Shown here: in pieces, positions 24,993 to 25,089 of the stretch
Layout: every line of letters begins with the position of its first letter
Position numbering within the stretch: position 1 is the stretch's first letter
Source: Betaproteobacteria bacterium HGW-Betaproteobacteria-8
Lineage (GTDB): Bacteria > Pseudomonadota > Gammaproteobacteria > Burkholderiales > Methylophilaceae
NCBI GenBank assembly: GCA_002842135.1
Contig: PHCD01000015.1
Coordinates: forward strand, 1 to 25,089
Direction: 5' to 3'
Length of the DNA stretch: 25,089 nt
Made by a program: the position numbers and the translations under genes
The notes under the pieces: generated by a model
Seen by the model: the letters and a program-made list of their open reading frames with translations, nothing else
Told to the model about the DNA's origin: nothing
Databases searched by the model: none

Positions 24993-25054
24993 GGGGTCAG
25001 GTCTAGCAATGTAGCAAATGCATTGATAAATGCTATTTTGCTAGATCCAACCTC
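24993..25054. repeat. 62-bp palindrome, REP/RAYT-like
   Basis: The arms 24993-25016 and 25031-25054 pair without any shift in register: 18 Watson-Crick pairs, two G-T wobbles and only four mismatched positions (24998-24999 and 25010-25011 with their partners), around a 14-base loop. The core is TCTAGCAA/TTGCTAGA followed inward by TAGCA/TGCTA. It starts with GGGGTCAGGTCT, a sequence style I associate with repeats next to Y1 (REP-associated) transposase genes. Any such gene would lie beyond the right edge. Confidence 0.65.
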
Positions 25055-25089
25055 AAAGACACTCCCGTTACAAACCCACTTGTATAGTT

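Noticed and set aside
1..25089. CRISPR arrays, tRNA or rRNA genes, phage or integrase genes
   Set aside because: I looked for regular short repeats, cloverleaf-like stretches and typical mobile-element proteins and found none; the direct repeats at 10.65 and 10.80 kb are only two copies and too long for CRISPR.

Overview
The window looks like chromosome of a Gram-negative betaproteobacterium. The best guess is the Nitrosomonadales/Methylophilaceae neighbourhood, inferred from the order kdsD-kdsC-lptC-lptA-lptB-rpoN-hpf-hprK-rapZ-EIIA(Man)-ptsH-ptsI and from moderately high G+C (about 60% in a sampled core line). No rRNA, tRNA or other taxonomic marker is present, so this placement is inference.

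Layout. (1) 1-2252, minus strand: the 5' part of a glycine-oxidase-like flavoenzyme (ThiO type) and a CPA2 cation/proton antiporter of KefB/KefC/YbaL type. (2) 2401-7907, plus strand: a tightly packed cell-envelope cluster. KdsD and KdsC make Kdo for lipopolysaccharide. LptC, LptA and LptB form the LPS export bridge and its ATPase. Sigma-54 (rpoN) and a short hibernation-promoting factor follow. (3) 7987-12627, plus strand: a regulatory phosphotransferase system with HPr kinase/phosphorylase, RapZ, EIIA of the mannose family, HPr and enzyme I, and no sugar permease. No ptsN lies in the usual place between hpf and hprK. ptsH and ptsI are separated by a 380-bp repeat-filled gap. (4) 12640-15073: a small DUF4870-type membrane protein and oligopeptidase A, closed by a clear terminator. 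(5) 15460-21856, minus strand: a four-gene efflux operon, transcribed outer-membrane factor, HlyD-type adaptor, RbbA-type ABC-ABC-permease fusion, second permease. (6) 22041-23304, plus strand: exonuclease III and a TfoX N-domain protein with a large imperfect inverted repeat between them. (7) 23305-25089: an A+T-richer accessory stretch with two orphan genes and a 62-bp palindrome of the kind linked to REP/RAYT elements.

How the genes work together. Region 2 supplies and exports LPS. Region 3 is a signalling chain in which EI and EIIA pass phosphate through HPr His15, while HprK can modify HPr Ser46. Region 5 encodes all parts of a tripartite exporter.

The parts least explained by known families are the modular repeats shared by the gaps at 10.6 and 15.3 kb, and the final 1.7 kb, where two unrecognised proteins sit together. 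One of them is followed by a 44-codon in-frame extension behind a single TGA. I see no CRISPR array, phage module or integrase. The accessory end runs off the window, so whether it belongs to a larger island cannot be judged here.
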